A DNA stretch of 15,674 nt from Verrucomicrobiota bacterium (GTDB lineage: Bacteria > Verrucomicrobiota > Verrucomicrobiia > Chthoniobacterales > UBA10450). Of this stretch, positions 13,834-15,674 are shown piece by piece. Every line of letters begins with the position of its first letter. Position 1 is the stretch's first letter. The stretch is taken from the NCBI GenBank assembly GCA_003218525.1, contig QHNU01000144.1, forward strand, positions 1 to 15,674. The letters are read 5' to 3'. The notes below the pieces were generated by a model. That model was not told the origin of the DNA and did no database searches. It worked only from the letters and a program-made list of their open reading frames with translations. The position numbers were made by a program, and so were the translations under genes.

Positions 13834-14420
13834 CACCTGGCAGCTGAAACGGAAACGGCATCCGGTGCGTAGATGAAGATCAAATCCTGATCCATCCCTT
13901 TGGGATCGACTGAGCGCTCAAACACGAGCAGGTCCTCCACGCCGATAAGGCAATGCTCCATCCCGGGTTCGAAGTGAAATTTAGCGCGCGGCCTGAGAAC
14001 TTCGACCGTAAGCGATCGCTCTTTAGCCGCACGCCACAGAATAAGACCTGCGCCTTCGCGGACTTTCAGCCGCTCGTCTTTCTGCTCGTGCATTTCGAGC
14101 GCGAGATATCCGCCTTTGCGCACGATGAGATATTTCTCCACGCGTGGATGCTCATGCAGCGTGATCGCGACTCCGCCCCAACCGGTGCGAACCACGCCGT
14201 CGTTCGCGTGTTCGATCTGGTGGAGTAATTTCGCGAACTGTTTCGTCTCGCCGATTCCGCCAGGAAATTCTTTATTCCAAAGGCGACATGCTTCGCGGCA
14301 GTAGCGGTTGAAGGACTCGCGCGAGTTAATCGGCGAGAGCGCGCTCAGTTCATGTGCGATGCCAGCAAAGCGCGGATCCGCGGCGAGCTTCCCGTGATCG
14401 AGATCGAAGCTCGCGTTCAT
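13833..14420 (-). CDS. Metal-type cupin protein, possible sugar isomerase
   Basis: A 195-residue protein starting MNASFDLDHGKLAADPRF. The ATG at 14420 is chosen because it overlaps the transporter stop as TGATG; the frame is open further upstream but only as shadow of the transporter. Cupin motif 1 is seen as H-E-H-P-R-V-E followed by a Gly (His89, His91, Glu95) and motif 2 as PGMEH (His156), giving the usual metal-binding set. A preceding helical region (residues about 30-70) contains NRYCREACRLWNKEFPGG. Placement between a sugar transporter and a sugar kinase suggests it acts on the imported sugar, for instance as a D-lyxose/mannose isomerase-type cupin that would feed fructose to the kinase. 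That is inference; the exact cupin family is not recognised. Confidence 0.8.
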   Translation of the reverse strand: MNASFDLDHGKLAADPRFAGIAHELSALSPINSRESFNRYCREACRLWNKEFPGGIGETKQFAKLLHQIEHANDGVVRTGWGGVAITLHEHPRVEKYLIVRKGGYLALEMHEQKDERLKVREGAGLILWRAAKERSLTVEVLRPRAKFHFEPGMEHCLIGVEDLLVFERSVDPKGMDQDLIFIYAPDAVSVSAAR

Positions 14421-15253
14421 CAGTGTCCGCCGGAAGTTGAAACGCTGACCGCGCCCTCGGCATTGCTCAGCCGCGGCCAGACAAAGCCGTAAAACGCCAC
14501 AAACGCGAAACAAAACATCGGTACGACGAACCCGCGCGACAGATCGTAGCGATCGGCGACGGCGCCCATCACCTTCGGCAGCACGGCCCCGCCCATGATC
14601 GCCATGACAATGAACGATGACGCCTTCTTCGCGCGTTGACCCAGTCCGAAGATTCCGAGCGCGAAGATTGTCGGAAACATGATCGACATGAAGAAGTAGG
14701 TCAGGAACACGCAGACCACCGAAACCCAGCCCAGCTTGGCGAAGATGAGGAGGCAGAGCGCAACAGCGGCCGCCGAGTACCAACCAAGCACTTTATGCGC
14801 GGCGAACTTCTTCAAAATCGCACTACCAGTGAAACGGCCAATGAGAAAGCAGAGGAAGCCTAACGAAGCGAGGTTCGATGCCGCTTTGTTGCTGAAGCCC
14901 AGCACGCCATTTGGGTGCGTCTCGATCCAGCCACTGAAGAAGCCGGTATTCGAGACACCGGGCGCCTGCCACGACACAGGCACCGCGGGCACTTGCGACG
15001 TCATGTAGTTGATGAAAAAGCTGAAGATCCCCGCCTGCGCAGCGACGTAGAGGAATTGCGCCAGCACCGCCATCCAGAAATGCGGATGCGACCAAATCGA
15101 TTGGCGCGCGTCCGGCGATGAATCATCGAGGTGGTAATCGTCCTCCATCTCGATATCGGGCATGGGCGCGAAGTAAAAAACGATCGCGAGAATGATTACG
15201 ATGACACCGATGAACGCGTACGGAATCCAAAGCCGTTCGCTTCCATTGCTTAA
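14420..15253 (-). CDS. FucP-like sugar:H+ symporter, C-terminal part (after frameshift)
   Basis: Second half of a major facilitator of the FHS family (fucose/glucose/mannose:H+ symporters). The recognisable frame begins LSNGSERLWIPYAFIGV at 15253 and runs through membrane segments such as IPYAFIGVIVIILAIVFYFA, WMAVLAQFLYVAAQAGIFSF and LGFLCFLIGRF, with the FHS-typical AAQAGIFSFFINYM and GRFTGSA, ending at a TGA at 14420-14422. The stop overlaps the cupin start (TGATG). The frame is open to 15649, but residues upstream of 15253 are not transporter-like; the first half is in another frame (15250-15674). Known relatives have a longer cytoplasmic linker at this point, so a small deletion of 3n+1 bases is as likely as a single-base loss. 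Confidence 0.85.
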   Translation of the reverse strand, partial: LSNGSERLWIPYAFIGVIVIILAIVFYFAPMPDIEMEDDYHLDDSSPDARQSIWSHPHFWMAVLAQFLYVAAQAGIFSFFINYMTSQVPAVPVSWQAPGVSNTGFFSGWIETHPNGVLGFSNKAASNLASLGFLCFLIGRFTGSAILKKFAAHKVLGWYSAAAVALCLLIFAKLGWVSVVCVFLTYFFMSIMFPTIFALGIFGLGQRAKKASSFIVMAIMGGAVLPKVMGAVADRYDLSRGFVVPMFCFAFVAFYGFVWPRLSNAEGAVSVSTSGGH

Positions 15254-15674
15254 GCGATTGGCCCGAGCAGCAACCCGATGCCGTTGGTCGATTGCGCGAG
15301 ATTGATGCGCGTCGCGGCGTATTGCGGTGGGCCTAGCACTGTCGTGTATGGATTCGCGATCGTTTCCAGAAACGTGAGTCCAGCGGCGATGATGCAGACA
15401 CCCATCAGAAATGCCCAGAACTGCGAGATGTGCGTTGCTGGGATAAACCAGAACCCGCCCACCGCCGTCATCAGCAGCCCAGTGATGATGCCGCCTTTGT
15501 ATCCGAGTTTCGTCGCCAGCCAGCCAGCTGGCATTGCCATCAGAAAGTAACCGAGATAATGCGCGAACTGCACCCAGGCCGATTGCGACAGGCTCAGATG
15601 CAGCACTTCCTGAAAGTGCTTGTCCATCACGTCGATCATCCCGTTGCAAAATCCCCAGAGCGCAAAGAGGAAAA
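15250..15674 (-). CDS. FucP-like sugar:H+ symporter, N-terminal part (partial)
   Basis: First half of the symporter, open from the right edge of the window, so the true start lies beyond 15674. It reads LFALWGFCNGMIDVMDKHFQ at the edge, then the FHS hallmarks FAHYLGYFLMAMPAGWL, KLGYKGGIITGLL, AAGLTFLETIANPYTTVLGP and INLAQSTNGIGLLLGPIA, followed immediately by taa at 15252-15250. The ATG at 15639 is internal to the first membrane segment region and not the natural start. The protein would import a hexose or 6-deoxyhexose with protons across the inner membrane. Premature stop and frame change at 15250 split the gene; base error and real decay cannot be told apart here. Confidence 0.87.
   Translation of the reverse strand, partial: FLFALWGFCNGMIDVMDKHFQEVLHLSLSQSAWVQFAHYLGYFLMAMPAGWLATKLGYKGGIITGLLMTAVGGFWFIPATHISQFWAFLMGVCIIAAGLTFLETIANPYTTVLGPPQYAATRINLAQSTNGIGLLLGPIA

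Noticed and set aside
14423..14783. Longer N-terminus for the cupin gene, starting at 14783
   Set aside because: The added residues are Arg/Gly-rich shadow of the transporter frame. The TGATG overlap at 14420 marks the true start.

Overview
The window looks like a stretch of chromosome from an uncultured soil bacterium. Verrucomicrobiota (Chthoniobacterales / Candidatus Udaeobacter type) is my best guess and Acidobacteriota is the alternative. This is inference from the GC-rich coding style, mostly weak or absent Shine-Dalgarno sequences, many short palindromic repeats between genes, and the gene mix. No rRNA, tRNA, CRISPR array, transposase or phage gene is visible.

Layout, left to right. 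(1) 1-1544: selB, the selenocysteine elongation factor. Its 5' end lies off the window and it is split by a -1 frameshift near 603-609. (2) 1605-2737, minus strand: a DUF2891-family gene whose middle is replaced by an exact 199-bp copy of an internal selB segment, so the gene is broken. (3) 2738-3020: repeat-rich spacer. (4) 3021-5246: an exported M3-family peptidyl-dipeptidase (Dcp type). (5) 5247-5601: spacer with hairpins and a composite repeat. (6) 5602-6123: a small exported protein of unknown function. (7) 6124-6423: a further repeat-bearing spacer. (8) 6424-9550: korA and korB, a two-subunit 2-oxoacid:ferredoxin oxidoreductase with TPP and iron-sulfur motifs. (9) 9551-10442: a widespread intergenic repeat, two small unrecognised genes in tandem, and a decayed HicB-type antitoxin gene. 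(10) 10443-12709: pyrE, then a large multi-pass membrane protein that resembles GT-C glycosyltransferases in layout. (11) 12729-12874: a degenerate second copy of the korB 3' end. (12) 12922-15674, minus strand: a tightly coupled operon transcribed leftward from the window edge. It holds an FucP-like sugar:H+ symporter (frameshifted, 5' end off the window), a metal-type cupin and a PfkB-family sugar kinase, each joined to the next by a one-base TGATG stop/start overlap.

How genes work together. KorA and KorB form one enzyme that couples oxidative decarboxylation of a 2-oxoacid (probably 2-oxoglutarate) to ferredoxin. The minus-strand operon reads as sugar import, a cupin step that may be an isomerisation, and phosphorylation. 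The other genes look like independent units.

The most unusual items are the selB/DUF2891 chimera, the selB frameshift on a canonical-looking slippery heptamer, the korB 3' relic beyond pyrE and the membrane protein, and a composite interspersed repeat with fixed spacing (14-mer, 9-nt spacer, 20-nt hairpin) present three times. Four disrupted genes in one window mean assembly or base-calling error must be excluded before any of this is read as biology.
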